Positions 33,183-42,847 are shown, counted from the first letter of the stretch. The stretch is DNA of 64,000 nucleotides from Pseudomonas bubulae (GCF_037023725.1 NZ_CP146077.1:3075001-3139000); one strand, 5' to 3'. The notes: generated from the sequence alone by a model not told the origin. A program made the numbers and translations.

Positions 33183-35405
33183 TTAAAACGACGCGGTCAG
33201 GCTGGTGTAGAGCGTACGCCCCGGCTCGTTGTAAGTCGCCGCCCCGGCCCCGGCGATATTGGTCACACCCTGGGCGTTGCCCTCACGGAACAGGCGCTTG
33301 TCGAACAGGTTATCGATACCCGTGGTCAGGCTCAGGTTGGCGGTAATGGCGTAGGTACCGCTGATGCCGGCAATGGCATAAGGCGAAAGCTGGTTGTTGG
33401 CGGTGCCGGTGACGCGGTCGCCGTGGTAGTCGAATTTTTTCGGTGTCTGTTTGCCGTACCAGGCCACGCTCGCTTGCAGCGACAGGTCATCGGTTGCCTG
33501 CCAGTCCAGCATGGAGTTAAGGGTGTAGCGCGGGGTGACGGACAGGGCGTCACCGGTCTGCTTGTTTTTCGATTGCAGCATATAGGTGAAGTTGTTGGTC
33601 CAGGTCAGTTGCGGCGCCAGGGGCAGGGTAAGGGTGCCTTCAAGGCCTTCGACCAGTGCCTTGGGTACGTTTTCCCACTGGTAGATCGCGGCATTGGCAT
33701 AGGTGCCTGTTCCGCCCACGGCATTGCCGATGGGGCTCATGCCGGATTCGATCTTGTTTTTGTAATCGTTGCGAAAGTAAGTCAGGCCCGCGACGACGCC
33801 GTTTTCCTTGTACTCGATGCCCAGTTCCTTGTTGACGCTGGTTTCGGCTTTCAGGTCGGCGTTGCCTTGCAGGTAGCAACTGGTGCTCTGGCCATAGCAA
33901 CCCTGGCCGCGGCTGTAGAGCAGGTAATCGGGGTTGAGCTGGTACAGGTTAGGCGCTTTATAGGCGCGGGCGATGCCGGCCTTGAGGGTGACTGTTTCGG
34001 TCAGGGCATGGGACAGGTTAAGCGACGGGCTCCAGTTGTTGCCGACCACGCTGTGGTGGTCCAGGCGCAGGCCGGGGGTGAGCATGGTGCCGGGTAGCAG
34101 CTCGATATTGTCGGCGGCAAACAACGAGAAAATCTGCGCCGAGGAGGTGGTGCTGCGATTGCTGCTGCTCAGGCCGCTGACCGAACCGCCTTCGCTGGTG
34201 GACTGGGTGTTGGCGCTGGGGTCGTCGAGCTTTTGCTGGGTCCATTCGCTGCCCAGGGTCAGGGTCTGGTCGAAACCTGCGTGCAGCGGCAGATTGACCT
34301 CGCCGTGGGCGGTCAGGTCGCGCAATACCGCAGTATAGAAATCACCACTGCTGAAAATGCCTTCGGTGCCGCCTGCCAGGCCTTCGTTGATCCGCGTATT
34401 GCGGGTTTTTTCGTATTGCAGGTAGGCCATGCTGTTACCAAAGTCCCATTCACCACGGTGGGTCAGGGCATAGGTTTCGCGGTAGGTACGGTTGGTCTCG
34501 TGGCCCAGCAGGCTTTTGACGTAGGCGTTGCTGTTGGTGTTTTGCGTATCGCCGGTATAGAGGTTGCCCTGACGGCTGTAACCAGCCTCGAAGTCGAGGG
34601 TCTGCTGCGGGGTCATGCGCCAGCTGAGCAGGCCGTTGACATCCTTGTTGCGCACGCCTTCGCGGCCAGCGGGCAGGGTGCCGGCCTGGTTGCCGGCGCG
34701 CTCTGATTCATGGCCTGAGTTGATGTCCCAGTCATCCGGGTCGGTCTTGGCGATATTGCCGTATACGCGATAGCTCAGGTTGTCGGTGAGCGGGCCGTTG
34801 AGGCCGAAACTCACGCGCTTGCTGGCGCCTTCGTCCTTGTGGGTCGGGAAGTTGGAATAGACCGTGACGTCGCCGTGGGTTTCGGCCCCGGCCTGCTTGG
34901 TGATGATATTCACCACGCCGCCAGCCGCGCCGTTGCCGTAGAGGGCGGCGGCCGGACCGCGCAGTACTTCGATGCTCTCTACCTGATCGGCAGGTACCCA
35001 GTTGGTATCGCCACGGCTGTCACGCTCGCCGCGCCAGCCGTAGCGCACCGAATTGCGGCTGTTGACCGGTTTGCCGTCGACCAGGATCAGGGTGTTTTCC
35101 GGGCCCATGCCGCGGATGTCGATCTGACGGTTGTTGCCGCGCTGGCCGCTGGTGGAGTTGCCCGTGAGATTGACCCCGGGCATGGTGCGGATGATCTGCG
35201 ACAGATCGTTGGACGGTGGGCGTTTCTTGATGTCCTCTGCGGTGATCACCGAGACCCCGGGTGCCTGTTTGGTTTCTTCCAGGGCGGTGGCAACCACGTT
35301 GGTGTTTTCCAGCTCCAGCGCGGCAGCGGCATGCACGGAGCTGGCCAGCAAGCAGCAGCCGGACAGAACGAAGGGAGCGATAGGGCGCAGCGCATGTTGC
35401 AACAT
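33183..35405 (-). CDS. pfeA: Ferric-enterobactin TonB-dependent receptor
   Basis: The 740-residue outer-membrane receptor has a signal peptide ending near SSVHAAA. Its plug has VITAEDIKKRPPSNDLSQII, IDIRGMGPENTLILVDGKPV, and RGPAAALYGNGAAGGVVNII. The barrel ends in LYTSLTASF with a terminal Phe. Features such as SVRYGWRGERDSRGDTNWVP are those of the FepA/PfeA group. It lies downstream of a PfeRS two-component system and upstream of the esterase, with a Fur-box-like sequence before it. Confidence 0.93.
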   Translation of the reverse strand: MLQHALRPIAPFVLSGCCLLASSVHAAAALELENTNVVATALEETKQAPGVSVITAEDIKKRPPSNDLSQIIRTMPGVNLTGNSTSGQRGNNRQIDIRGMGPENTLILVDGKPVNSRNSVRYGWRGERDSRGDTNWVPADQVESIEVLRGPAAALYGNGAAGGVVNIITKQAGAETHGDVTVYSNFPTHKDEGASKRVSFGLNGPLTDNLSYRVYGNIAKTDPDDWDINSGHESERAGNQAGTLPAGREGVRNKDVNGLLSWRMTPQQTLDFEAGYSRQGNLYTGDTQNTNSNAYVKSLLGHETNRTYRETYALTHRGEWDFGNSMAYLQYEKTRNTRINEGLAGGTEGIFSSGDFYTAVLRDLTAHGEVNLPLHAGFDQTLTLGSEWTQQKLDDPSANTQSTSEGGSVSGLSSSNRSTTSSAQIFSLFAADNIELLPGTMLTPGLRLDHHSVVGNNWSPSLNLSHALTETVTLKAGIARAYKAPNLYQLNPDYLLYSRGQGCYGQSTSCYLQGNADLKAETSVNKELGIEYKENGVVAGLTYFRNDYKNKIESGMSPIGNAVGGTGTYANAAIYQWENVPKALVEGLEGTLTLPLAPQLTWTNNFTYMLQSKNKQTGDALSVTPRYTLNSMLDWQATDDLSLQASVAWYGKQTPKKFDYHGDRVTGTANNQLSPYAIAGISGTYAITANLSLTTGIDNLFDKRLFREGNAQGVTNIAGAGAATYNEPGRTLYTSLTASF

Positions 35406-35443
35406 CGGGTGATCTCCGGGACAGCCTGATACAGGAAGATCAC

Positions 35444-35464
35444 GAATGATAATGACTGCTAATT
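35444..35464. promoter_or_regulatory. Fur-box-like sequence upstream of pfeA
   Basis: The stretch AATGATAATGACTGCTAATT contains the Fur repeat unit GATAAT and a second partial unit, about 40 bp upstream of the pfeA start. Iron repression by Fur is usual for pfeA. PfeR activation would add enterobactin control. Confidence 0.6.
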
Positions 35465-35499
35465 GAGAGTAAAGCGCATTAACTTTCTAAACACTTCAC

Positions 35500-35580
35500 T
35501 GTGGGAGCGGGCTTGCCCGCGATGGGATCGCCGCTGTTTGTCTGTTGAACCGAGTTGGCGGCATCGCGGGCAAGCCCACA
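35500..35580. repeat. REP-type inverted repeat pair
   Basis: CTGTGGGAGCGGGCTTGCCCGCGATGG (about 35500-35525) and GCATCGCGGGCAAGCCCACAGG (about 35560-35581) flank about 35 bp between the pfeS stop and the pfeA promoter. It may separate pfeRS transcripts from pfeA. Confidence 0.8.
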
Positions 35581-35592
35581 GGGTTTTCTGTT

Positions 35593-36939
35593 TCAGTCAG
35601 GAGGACGCGCCACCGGCAACAGCACATGCATGCACAGCCCCGGCTGGCCATTGCTGGCCCACAACCGGCCCTGTTGCAGTTCAATGGCACGTTGGGCGAT
35701 GGCCAGGCCCAGGCCGAAGCCTTCGCCTAGCGAATCCTTCAGGCGCTGGTAGGGCACGAACAGGCTGGGCAGGTCCTGCGGATCGACGCCGGGGCCTTGG
35801 TCGCTCAGGCACAAGTGCCAGGCATCACCTTCACGCCAGCCGCTCAAAGTCACTTTGCCTGCAGGCGGTGAATAACGTATTGCATTGCGCAGCAGGTTTT
35901 CCAGGGCCTGGGCCAGGCTGTCGAGATGCACTTGCACGTAACAGTCTTCGCCCAGCAGACAGGGCAGTCGCTCGACCGGCCAACCGCTTTCAAAGCAGGC
36001 GTCTTCACACAGGGCTTCCCATACGGACAGTACCAGCACCGGCTCGCTTGCCAGTTGCGGGCGCTCGGTGTCCATCCAGGCGAGGTTGAGGGTGTCTTCC
36101 AGCAGGCGCTGCATATCGTCGATCTCGCGATCGAGTCGCTGGCGCATGTGCTCAGCCGGTAAATGGCTGTCGTGGGCGATGCGCAATCGTGCCAGGGGGG
36201 TACGCAGTTCATGGGACAGGGTGCGCAATAACAGGCGTTGCTGGTTGAGGCTCTGGCGCAGGCGGCTGGCCATGTGTTCGAAGGCCTGGGCCAGTTCCCC
36301 CAGTTCATCCCTGCGTTTGATCAGCGGCAGCGGTGCTTCACTGTCCAGGTCATCGGCACGCAAGGCGTCGGCGCGGTCACGCAAACGGTTGAGTGGCAGC
36401 ACCAGGTGGCGGTAGATCAGCAGCCCGAGGAGCGCGGCCAGCAGCGTTGGCATCACGCCGTGACTGAGCACATGGGTCCAGGGTGTCAGGCCTCCGGGCA
36501 ACAACCGCTCGGGAAGCTGGATCACCAGCTGGCCTTGTTGCGGCTGCCCGGGAAAGGGGATGCTGACATAGGGCAGCTCGTCCTGCAGACGTCGGCTCAT
36601 GGGCCAGTTCAGTTGGCGCATAAAGGTCAACTGGTGATAGTTGTGGGCGGTGAGAGGGGTATTGCTCAGGCTTTGCAGGTTTGGCCCCAGTACCGTTACC
36701 CAGGTGTCCTCCCTCGCCATCAGCTCTTCGCTAAAACGTGCCAACCCGGCCGGGCCCTGGTTGTGCCAGATGCCTTCAGCCTGCTGTGCGTAGTCGGCCA
36801 GGTACTGCTGGTCGGCGGCCGAAAGAAAATAGGTGCGACGTTCGGCCGACACTCCCCAGATCCAGATGATCCAGGTCAGCAGCAGGCAGAAAGCGATTTG
36901 CAGCAGGGCCAGTTTCCATAGCAAGGGATGGCGGCGCAT
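35593..36939 (-). CDS. pfeS: PfeS sensor histidine kinase
   Basis: The 448-residue inner-membrane kinase has two membrane helices (residues about 7-30 and about 155-180) bounding a periplasmic sensor, followed by HAMP-like linker (RHLVLPLNRLRDRADALRADDL). The H-box is HELRTPLARLRIAHDS, with N, G1 and G2 boxes (LLRNAIRYS, DQGPGVDP, GFGLGLAI). In P. aeruginosa PfeS senses enterobactin in the periplasm and activates pfeA through PfeR. The start overlaps the pfeR stop by one base. Confidence 0.9.
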   Translation of the reverse strand: MRRHPLLWKLALLQIAFCLLLTWIIWIWGVSAERRTYFLSAADQQYLADYAQQAEGIWHNQGPAGLARFSEELMAREDTWVTVLGPNLQSLSNTPLTAHNYHQLTFMRQLNWPMSRRLQDELPYVSIPFPGQPQQGQLVIQLPERLLPGGLTPWTHVLSHGVMPTLLAALLGLLIYRHLVLPLNRLRDRADALRADDLDSEAPLPLIKRRDELGELAQAFEHMASRLRQSLNQQRLLLRTLSHELRTPLARLRIAHDSHLPAEHMRQRLDREIDDMQRLLEDTLNLAWMDTERPQLASEPVLVLSVWEALCEDACFESGWPVERLPCLLGEDCYVQVHLDSLAQALENLLRNAIRYSPPAGKVTLSGWREGDAWHLCLSDQGPGVDPQDLPSLFVPYQRLKDSLGEGFGLGLAIAQRAIELQQGRLWASNGQPGLCMHVLLPVARPPD

Positions 36940-37637
36940 CAGGGGTTATCCATGCTGACCAGGATATAACCCTGGCCACGCACGGCCTGGATCTGCACAT
37001 GCCGCACGCCAATGGCCGCCAGCTTGCGCCGCACATTGCACACATGCACATCCAGGCCGCGGTCCAGCCGGGTGTAGACGCGGTGAAGCACCTGCTGGTA
37101 GAGAAACGCCTTGCTCAAGGCCTCGCCATCATGTTCGTGCAGGATGCTCAGCAGGCGGAATTCGGAGTGGGTCAGGCCTGCACTCTGGCCGTTGTGCACC
37201 ACGTCCAGCGCCTCTCCATCAAAGCTCAGCCGCGGGTGGTGCGGCAGCCCCGGCGGGCGCTGGAACATGGCCATGCGCCGCAGCAGGGCATCGGTGCGGG
37301 CGTCCAGCTCGGCGAGGCTGAAGGGTTTGGGCAGATAGTCGTCGGCACCTCGGGTAAACCCGGTGATTCGGTCTTGCTCGTTGCCCAAGGCCGACATCAG
37401 CATCACCGGGACGTTTTGTTGCAGGCGCAGGGCTTCCAGCAGCGCCAGACCGTCCATGCCGGGCAGCATGATATCGAGCAGCACCAGGTCGAAACACTGC
37501 GACTGCAAAGCGCTCAGGCCCTGGATGCCGTCGATGCAGGATGTCACGGCAAAGCCGCGTTGCAGCAGATGTCGCTCCAGATCGTGGCGCAGCCTGAAGT
37601 CGTCTTCTACCAGAAGTAGCCGGGGGGATGTGTGCAT
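36939..37637 (-). CDS. pfeR: PfeR response regulator (OmpR family)
   Basis: The 232-residue protein has a receiver domain with acidic pair VEDD, phosphoacceptor Asp in LVLLDIMLPGMDG and Lys in YLPKPFSLAELDAR. An OmpR-type winged helix follows, with LTHSEFRLLSILHEHDGEALSK and RVYTRLDRGLDVHVCNVRRKL. It is the first gene of pfeR-pfeS-pfeA-pfeE and probably activates pfeA. Confidence 0.91.
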   Translation of the reverse strand: MHTSPRLLLVEDDFRLRHDLERHLLQRGFAVTSCIDGIQGLSALQSQCFDLVLLDIMLPGMDGLALLEALRLQQNVPVMLMSALGNEQDRITGFTRGADDYLPKPFSLAELDARTDALLRRMAMFQRPPGLPHHPRLSFDGEALDVVHNGQSAGLTHSEFRLLSILHEHDGEALSKAFLYQQVLHRVYTRLDRGLDVHVCNVRRKLAAIGVRHVQIQAVRGQGYILVSMDNP

Positions 37638-37854
37638 AGGGGTTCTAATGAGAATATTTCACATTTGCGAATATCCCATCATTGGCCATGCTGCGCAAAT
37701 GCTATCAAGGATAGAGGGCAAGATTGCACAGCGGATCTGATCAACTACAGGTCGGATTCGCGCAAAAAAGCCGTGCCTGTATCTGTTCGAATGTTCCTCA
37801 ACGACCCGCCTGCCGGCGGCTCCTGACGCTCGATCAATGACAGGGACATATGCC

Positions 37855-39066
37855 ATGCAAATGCCGAAAACCATCCAGATAAAGAACGGCGAAAAGGTCA
37901 CTCCGACGTTCTCGGCCCAGGAGTACGCCAACCGCCAGGGAAAACTGCGGGCCTATATGGCGCAGAACAACATCGATGCTGCTGTGTTCACCTCGTACCA
38001 CAACCTCAACTACTACAGCGATTTCCTGTATTGCTCATTTGGCCGCAACTACGCGCTGGTGGTGACCCAGGACAGCGCGGTGACCATCAGCGCCAATATT
38101 GACGGCGGGCAGCCGTGGCGCCGGACCATGGGCACCGACAACATCGTGTATACCGACTGGCAGCGCGACAACTACTTTGTGGCGATCCAGCAGGCGCTGC
38201 CCAAGGCGGGGCGCATCGGTATCGAGTTCGATCACATGAACCTGCTCAATCGCGACAAGCTCGCCAGCCGCTATCCCCAGGCCGAGCTGGTGGACATCGC
38301 CGCGCCGTGCATGCGTATGCGCATGATCAAGTCGGCGGAAGAACACGCCATCATTCGCCACGGCGCACGGATTGCCGATATTGGTGGCGCGGCCATCGTC
38401 GAGGCCTTGCGCGATCAGGTGCCGGAATATGAAGTGGCGCTGCATGCCACCCAGGCGATGGTGCGTGAAATTGCCCGTACCTTTCCCGATTCGGAGTTGA
38501 TGGATACCTGGACCTGGTTCCAGTCGGGGATCAACACCGACGGCGCCCATAACCCGGTCACCAGCCGCAAGGTGAACAAGGGCGATATCCTCAGCCTCAA
38601 CTGCTTTCCGATGATTGCCGGTTACTACACGGCGCTGGAACGCACCCTGTTTCTGGGCCATTGCTCCGACGAGCACCTGCGCCTGTGGGAGGTCAACGTC
38701 AAGGTACACGAGGCCGGCCTGAAGCTGATCAGGCCCGGCATGAAGTGTTCGGACATTGCTCTGCAGCTCAATGAAATTTTCATGGAACACGACCTGCTGC
38801 AATACCGCACCTTCGGGTATGGTCACTCCTTTGGCACCCTCAGTCATTACTATGGCCGCGAGGCCGGGCTGGAGTTGCGTGAAGATATCGATACGGTGCT
38901 GGAGCCGGGCATGGTGGTGTCGATCGAGCCGATGATCATGATCCCTGAAGGTCGTCCGGGAGCAGGTGGGTATCGCGAGCACGATATCCTGATCGTCAAC
39001 GAAAAGGGCGGCGAGAACATCACCCACTTCCCGTATGGCCCGCAGCACAACATCATCAAAAAATAG
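37855..39066 (+). CDS. Creatinase (creatine amidinohydrolase)
   Basis: It hydrolyses creatine to sarcosine and urea. The 403-residue protein from ATG 37855 matches the P. putida creatinase in length and pattern, with MQMPKTIQIKNG at the start and the catalytic His232 in INTDGAHNPV. It has a pita-bread peptidase M24 fold, but like other creatinases it does not need the metal site. The longer frame from ATG 37837 adds six residues without a better ribosome site. The product sarcosine would enter the glycine/serine pool. An MHS transporter and a CahR-like regulator follow. Confidence 0.95.
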   Translation: MQMPKTIQIKNGEKVTPTFSAQEYANRQGKLRAYMAQNNIDAAVFTSYHNLNYYSDFLYCSFGRNYALVVTQDSAVTISANIDGGQPWRRTMGTDNIVYTDWQRDNYFVAIQQALPKAGRIGIEFDHMNLLNRDKLASRYPQAELVDIAAPCMRMRMIKSAEEHAIIRHGARIADIGGAAIVEALRDQVPEYEVALHATQAMVREIARTFPDSELMDTWTWFQSGINTDGAHNPVTSRKVNKGDILSLNCFPMIAGYYTALERTLFLGHCSDEHLRLWEVNVKVHEAGLKLIRPGMKCSDIALQLNEIFMEHDLLQYRTFGYGHSFGTLSHYYGREAGLELREDIDTVLEPGMVVSIEPMIMIPEGRPGAGGYREHDILIVNEKGGENITHFPYGPQHNIIKK

Positions 39067-39079
39067 TCATTGCGCGGCA

Positions 39080-39166
39080 TTGTGGGAGCGGGCCTGCCCG
39101 CGAAGGTATCACCGCGGCGCCTCGTCAATCCGGGGTGATACCTTCGCGAGCAGGCTCGCTCCCACT
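39080..39166. repeat. REP-type long hairpin after creatinase
   Basis: TTGTGGGAGCGGGCCTGCCCGCGAAGGTATCACC (about 39080-39113) pairs with GGGGTGATACCTTCGCGAGCAGGCTCGCTCCCAC (about 39131-39166). The stem is over 30 bp with few mismatches, so it is the longest REP hairpin in the window. It probably limits read-through from creatinase. Confidence 0.8.
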
Positions 39167-39324
39167 CCGAGCTCGATACCAACGTATGCGCACACAGATT
39201 GCGCAGCGTTTTCTGACCTGTTTACCCCTGCCAAAAAGAACACAATGAGGGTATCTGTCATGTCCCATGTCGCGACGTTGCTTGCCATTTTTCCATCACG
39301 CATCTCTTTCTCAGGAGGTGCTCA

Positions 39325-40671
39325 ATGAGTATCCCCAGCGCAACTATCGCTTTGCCCCTGACCCCCGAACAGCAGGTCGAGCGCCTCAGTGAGCGCAAGG
39401 CATTGCGCCGTGCCGCCACAGCCAGCTTTATGGGCAACTTTGTCGAGTGGTTTGACTACGCTGCCTATGGTTACCTGGCGACGGTGATCGCCCTGACGTT
39501 CTTCCCGCAAACTGATACCACCACCGGGCTGCTGGCCACTTTCGCGGTGTTCGCCCTGTCGTTTATCGTGCGCCCGTTCGGTGGTCTGGTCTGGGGGCAT
39601 TTTGGCGACAAATACGGGCGGCGCAGCGCCTTGTCCTGGTCGATCCTGATCATGACCGTGGCGACTTTTTGCATCGGCATGCTGCCCACCTATAACCAGA
39701 TCGGCCTCTGGGCACCGGTGTTGCTGTTGTTGATTCGTCTGGTGCAGGGCTTTTCGGCCTCAGGGGAATACGCGGGCGCTTCGGCGTTTCTGGCCGAGTA
39801 TGCACCTGAGGGCAAGCGCGGTTTTTATACCAGCATCGTACCGGCGAGCACGGCGGCCGGCCTGTTGTTTGGCGCGATATTTGTCGCGGGCATGCATGCC
39901 TTGATGACGGTTGAAAACCTGCACGACTGGGGCTGGCGCCTGCCGTTTCTGCTGGCAGCACCCTTTGGCCTGGTGGGACGCTATATCCGTGTGCATTTGC
40001 AGGACTCACCCAAGTTCCTGGAGATGGAAAAGCGTCTGGAAGCCAAGGAGTGTGCGACCCATGCCCCGGTTCGTGAGTTGCTCACGGTGCATCGTCGACC
40101 AGTGTTGATCGGCATTGGCGTGACCTGTCTGAATGCGGTGGCCTTCTACCTGTTGCTCAGTTACATGCCGACCTACCTGTCGACGGAAATGGGCATGAGC
40201 GAGAGTGATTCCTTTATCGCTTCCACGGTGTCGCTGGCGACCTATATCGGTCTGATTTTTTTGATGGGCAAGCTGTCTGACCGTTATGGCCGCAAGACCA
40301 TGCTGGTCAGTGCCTCGGTGATGTTCCTGCTGCTGACCTTTCCGCTGTTCGGGATGCTGGGCAACCCGTCACTGCTGGTGATTCTGATGATCCAGATTGC
40401 CTTCGGTGCCATCCTGGCAATGAACGACGGCACCTTGCCGTGCTTTCTGGCCGAGATCTTCCCGACCCGGGTGCGCTTCAGCGGTTTTGCCTTCAGCTTT
40501 AACGTGGCCAACGCCGTGTTTGGCGGGACTGCGCCGTTTTTTGCCACCTGGCTGATTCAGATGACCGGCAACAAAATGGCTCCGGCCTGGTACCTGCTGG
40601 CCGCCGCGGCAGTGGCACTGGTGGCGATGCTGGCCAGCCGCGAGACCGCGCACAAGGCGTTGCAGGATTAA
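39325..40671 (+). CDS. MFS transporter, metabolite:H+ symporter (MHS) family
   Basis: The 448-residue inner-membrane protein has about 12 helices. Family features are MGNFVEWFDYAAYGYLATVIAL (helix 1), GHFGDKYGRR (loop 2/3), RLVQGFSASGEYAGASAFLAEYAPEGKRG, and GKLSDRYGRK (loop 8/9). MHS members carry osmolytes, proline/betaine and dicarboxylates. It follows the creatinase gene by 258 bp and precedes the CahR-like gene, so creatine uptake is a reasonable inference. Confidence 0.88.
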   Translation: MSIPSATIALPLTPEQQVERLSERKALRRAATASFMGNFVEWFDYAAYGYLATVIALTFFPQTDTTTGLLATFAVFALSFIVRPFGGLVWGHFGDKYGRRSALSWSILIMTVATFCIGMLPTYNQIGLWAPVLLLLIRLVQGFSASGEYAGASAFLAEYAPEGKRGFYTSIVPASTAAGLLFGAIFVAGMHALMTVENLHDWGWRLPFLLAAPFGLVGRYIRVHLQDSPKFLEMEKRLEAKECATHAPVRELLTVHRRPVLIGIGVTCLNAVAFYLLLSYMPTYLSTEMGMSESDSFIASTVSLATYIGLIFLMGKLSDRYGRKTMLVSASVMFLLLTFPLFGMLGNPSLLVILMIQIAFGAILAMNDGTLPCFLAEIFPTRVRFSGFAFSFNVANAVFGGTAPFFATWLIQMTGNKMAPAWYLLAAAAVALVAMLASRETAHKALQD

Positions 40672-40688
40672 CCTGCCGCCTCCTACCT

Positions 40689-40724
40689 CCGTAGCAGCCT
40701 CGCTCCGCTCGGCAGCTGCTACGG
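40689..40724. terminator. Hairpin between convergent MHS transporter and GlxA-family gene
   Basis: CCGTAGCAGC (40689-40698) and GCTGCTACGG (40715-40724) form a perfect 10-bp stem with a 16-base loop that itself contains CTCGCTCCGCTCGG. It lies in the 61-bp gap between convergent stop codons, so it is a likely bidirectional terminator or REP unit. No clear U-run is seen. Confidence 0.5.
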
Positions 40725-40732
40725 GTGATGTT

Positions 40733-41728
40733 TTAGTGCAACGCCACCTGCTTGCGCTCACCAATGGGCGATACACCAAACAGGCGGCTATAGCACTTGG
40801 AAAAATGCGCCGCCGAGACAAAGCCACAGGCCAGGGCGATATCCCGCACTTGTGATTCGCTGCGCAGCAACAGGCTCCGGGCCCTGGCCAGGCGTAACTC
40901 CAGGTAGTACTGGCTGGGTGTGCGTTGCAGGTGTTTGTGGAACAGGCGTTCCAGCTGACGTACCGACACTTCGTTCAACCGCGCCAAGTCTTCCAGGCTG
41001 ACCGGCTCTTCCAGATTGGCCTCCATGATTGCCACCACCTGGCTCAGTTTGGGCTGCGATGTACCCAGCTTCTGGCGCAGCGGTACCCGCTGTTGCTCTT
41101 GCGGCCCGCGGGCTCGGTCACACAGCAGCAACTCGGCAGCGTGGGCCGCAATCTCGCGGCCACCCGGTTCGCGGGCAATCAATTGCAAGGTCATGTCCAT
41201 CGACGCCACGCCACCCGAGCAGGTATAGCGGTCGCGATCCAGTTCGAATAACTGATTGGAAATAATGATCCCCGGGAAATGGTCCTTGAGGGTTTCGATA
41301 TCTTCCCAGTGGATGGTGCAGCGATAACCCTTGAGCAGCCCGGCGCGGGCCAGCCAGTAGCTGCCGGTGCAGATCCCGCCCAGCGCCACTTGTTCGTGGG
41401 CCAGTTTGCGCAGCCAGTTGAGCACCGGGCGGCTGCTGAGGTGGGAGACGATCGGGTTTGAACCCACCACCAGCAAAATGTCCAGTTTTGGTGCATCGCC
41501 GATCACATAGTCGGGCAGGATACGCATGCCGTTGCTGGCCATGACCGGATCGAGGGTGGGGGCAATGATAACGCTGCGAAACATTTCACAGCGCGCTGCC
41601 ATATTGGCCATGCGCAAGGTTTCGATGGCCGAGGCAAAACCGATGGTGGTGAAGTTTGGTATCACCAGAAAGCCCACGGTCTTCACGGCAGGCATATTTA
41701 TCGGTGACGCTGTAACAGGCGTTGCCAT
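40733..41728 (-). CDS. GlxA-family AraC-type regulator, CahR-like
   Basis: The 331-residue protein has an N-terminal DJ-1/PfpI-like domain (VGFLVIPNFTTIGFASAIETL, then GGICTGSYWLARAGLLKGYRCTIHW). A C-terminal AraC helix-turn-helix pair follows (SLEDLARLNEVSVRQLERLFHKHL and ALACGFVSAAHFSKCYSRLFG). This is the layout of GbdR, SouR, CdhR and CahR, which control glycine-betaine, sarcosine, carnitine and creatine genes. Its place beside creatinase favours CahR, the creatine regulator, but the symbol is not certain. Confidence 0.88.
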   Translation of the reverse strand: MATPVTASPINMPAVKTVGFLVIPNFTTIGFASAIETLRMANMAARCEMFRSVIIAPTLDPVMASNGMRILPDYVIGDAPKLDILLVVGSNPIVSHLSSRPVLNWLRKLAHEQVALGGICTGSYWLARAGLLKGYRCTIHWEDIETLKDHFPGIIISNQLFELDRDRYTCSGGVASMDMTLQLIAREPGGREIAAHAAELLLCDRARGPQEQQRVPLRQKLGTSQPKLSQVVAIMEANLEEPVSLEDLARLNEVSVRQLERLFHKHLQRTPSQYYLELRLARARSLLLRSESQVRDIALACGFVSAAHFSKCYSRLFGVSPIGERKQVALH

Positions 41729-41872
41729 CCTTACGCTCCTTATTATGATCCGGGACGCGTCTGGCGTCGGGGTTCACCCAGGTTGTTGCAGCGCCAGAGC
41801 GGAGCCGGCGGTGCAAGGCACTGTGTTGTAGGGCGTAACGAAGCATTTGTTGTGCCAGTGGCTAACAGCTTG

Positions 41873-42847
41873 TTATTGCGGCAAAAATTTATCGCTGACA
41901 AAGGCTGAATAGTCGGGCAGAACGGTTTCGATCTTGCCCTGCTCCTTGAGGAACAGGGCCGTCCCGGCGATATCTTTGGCCGTGCCACCCCCCAGCAACT
42001 GCGCCGACTTTTGCTCGGCTGCCGAAGGGAAGTGCGCGCCGTGCAGCAACTCGGGGATGTCTTCGGGGCTGGCGCCGGTCAGCCGGGCGATTGTCTGCAC
42101 CTGTGGCGAATCGGTAGTCCAGGCGGTCTGGTGGGCGTTGTAGTCGGCGATGGCATCGAGGCTGACTTTGGCGAATTTAGCGACGATTTCCGGATGTTTG
42201 TCCGCGAAATCCTTGCGTGCTACCCAGACTTCAAAAGTCGGTGCGCCCCATTCGCTGACCTGGCCGGCGTCGGTGAGGGTTTTCCCGGTCTTGCGAATTT
42301 CCCCCAGGGCAGGCGACCAGGTGAACGCGCCGTCGATATCGCCACGCTTCCAGGCTGCGGTGATTTGCGCAGGGCTGAGGTTGACCACCTTGACCTGCTG
42401 CGGGGTGAGGTTCCAGTGTTTCAGCGCGCCCAGCAGGCTGTAGTGCGACGTCGAAACAAAGGACGTGGCGATGGTCTTGCCGATCAGGTCCTGCGGGCCG
42501 TTGATACCGCTGCCGTCACGCACCACCAGGGCTTCGGACCCCTTGATCTGCGCGGTGACGATAAAAGTCACCAGCGGCACATTACGCGAGGCCGCGGCAG
42601 CCAGCGGGCTTGAACCCAGATTGCCGATCTGCAGGTCCCCGGAGGCCAGGGCCGACACCACCGCCGGACCCGAATCAAAACGGCGCCAGTCAATCTTTTC
42701 ACCGATGGCTTTCTCGTAGCTGCCCTCGGCCTGGGCGAGTTTGGTGGGGTCGATGCCGGTGATATAGCCGATGGTCAAATCAGCTGCCTGCGCGCCGAAG
42801 CTGAGGCCTGCGAGGGAAAGAGCAATCAGGAGTGTGCGCACGGACAT
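41873..42847 (-). CDS. tauA: TauA-like taurine-binding protein (orphan)
   Basis: The 324-residue periplasmic protein has a signal peptide ending at AQA-AD, then LTIGYITGIDPTKLAQAEG. It has the TauA-type elements WRRFDSGPAVVSALASGDLQIGNLGSSPL and IATSFVSTSHYSLL. The closest known function is taurine binding for TauBC. No tauB, tauC or tauD is adjacent: the neighbours are the CahR-like gene and a divergent cytochrome. Its ATPase and permease must lie elsewhere or it serves as a spare binding protein. Confidence 0.82.
   Translation of the reverse strand: MSVRTLLIALSLAGLSFGAQAADLTIGYITGIDPTKLAQAEGSYEKAIGEKIDWRRFDSGPAVVSALASGDLQIGNLGSSPLAAAASRNVPLVTFIVTAQIKGSEALVVRDGSGINGPQDLIGKTIATSFVSTSHYSLLGALKHWNLTPQQVKVVNLSPAQITAAWKRGDIDGAFTWSPALGEIRKTGKTLTDAGQVSEWGAPTFEVWVARKDFADKHPEIVAKFAKVSLDAIADYNAHQTAWTTDSPQVQTIARLTGASPEDIPELLHGAHFPSAAEQKSAQLLGGGTAKDIAGTALFLKEQGKIETVLPDYSAFVSDKFLPQ

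Noticed and set aside
41873..42847. Assignment of TauA as part of the ABC unit at 17876
   Set aside because: The two binding proteins differ clearly in sequence and are 23 kb apart; no evidence links them.
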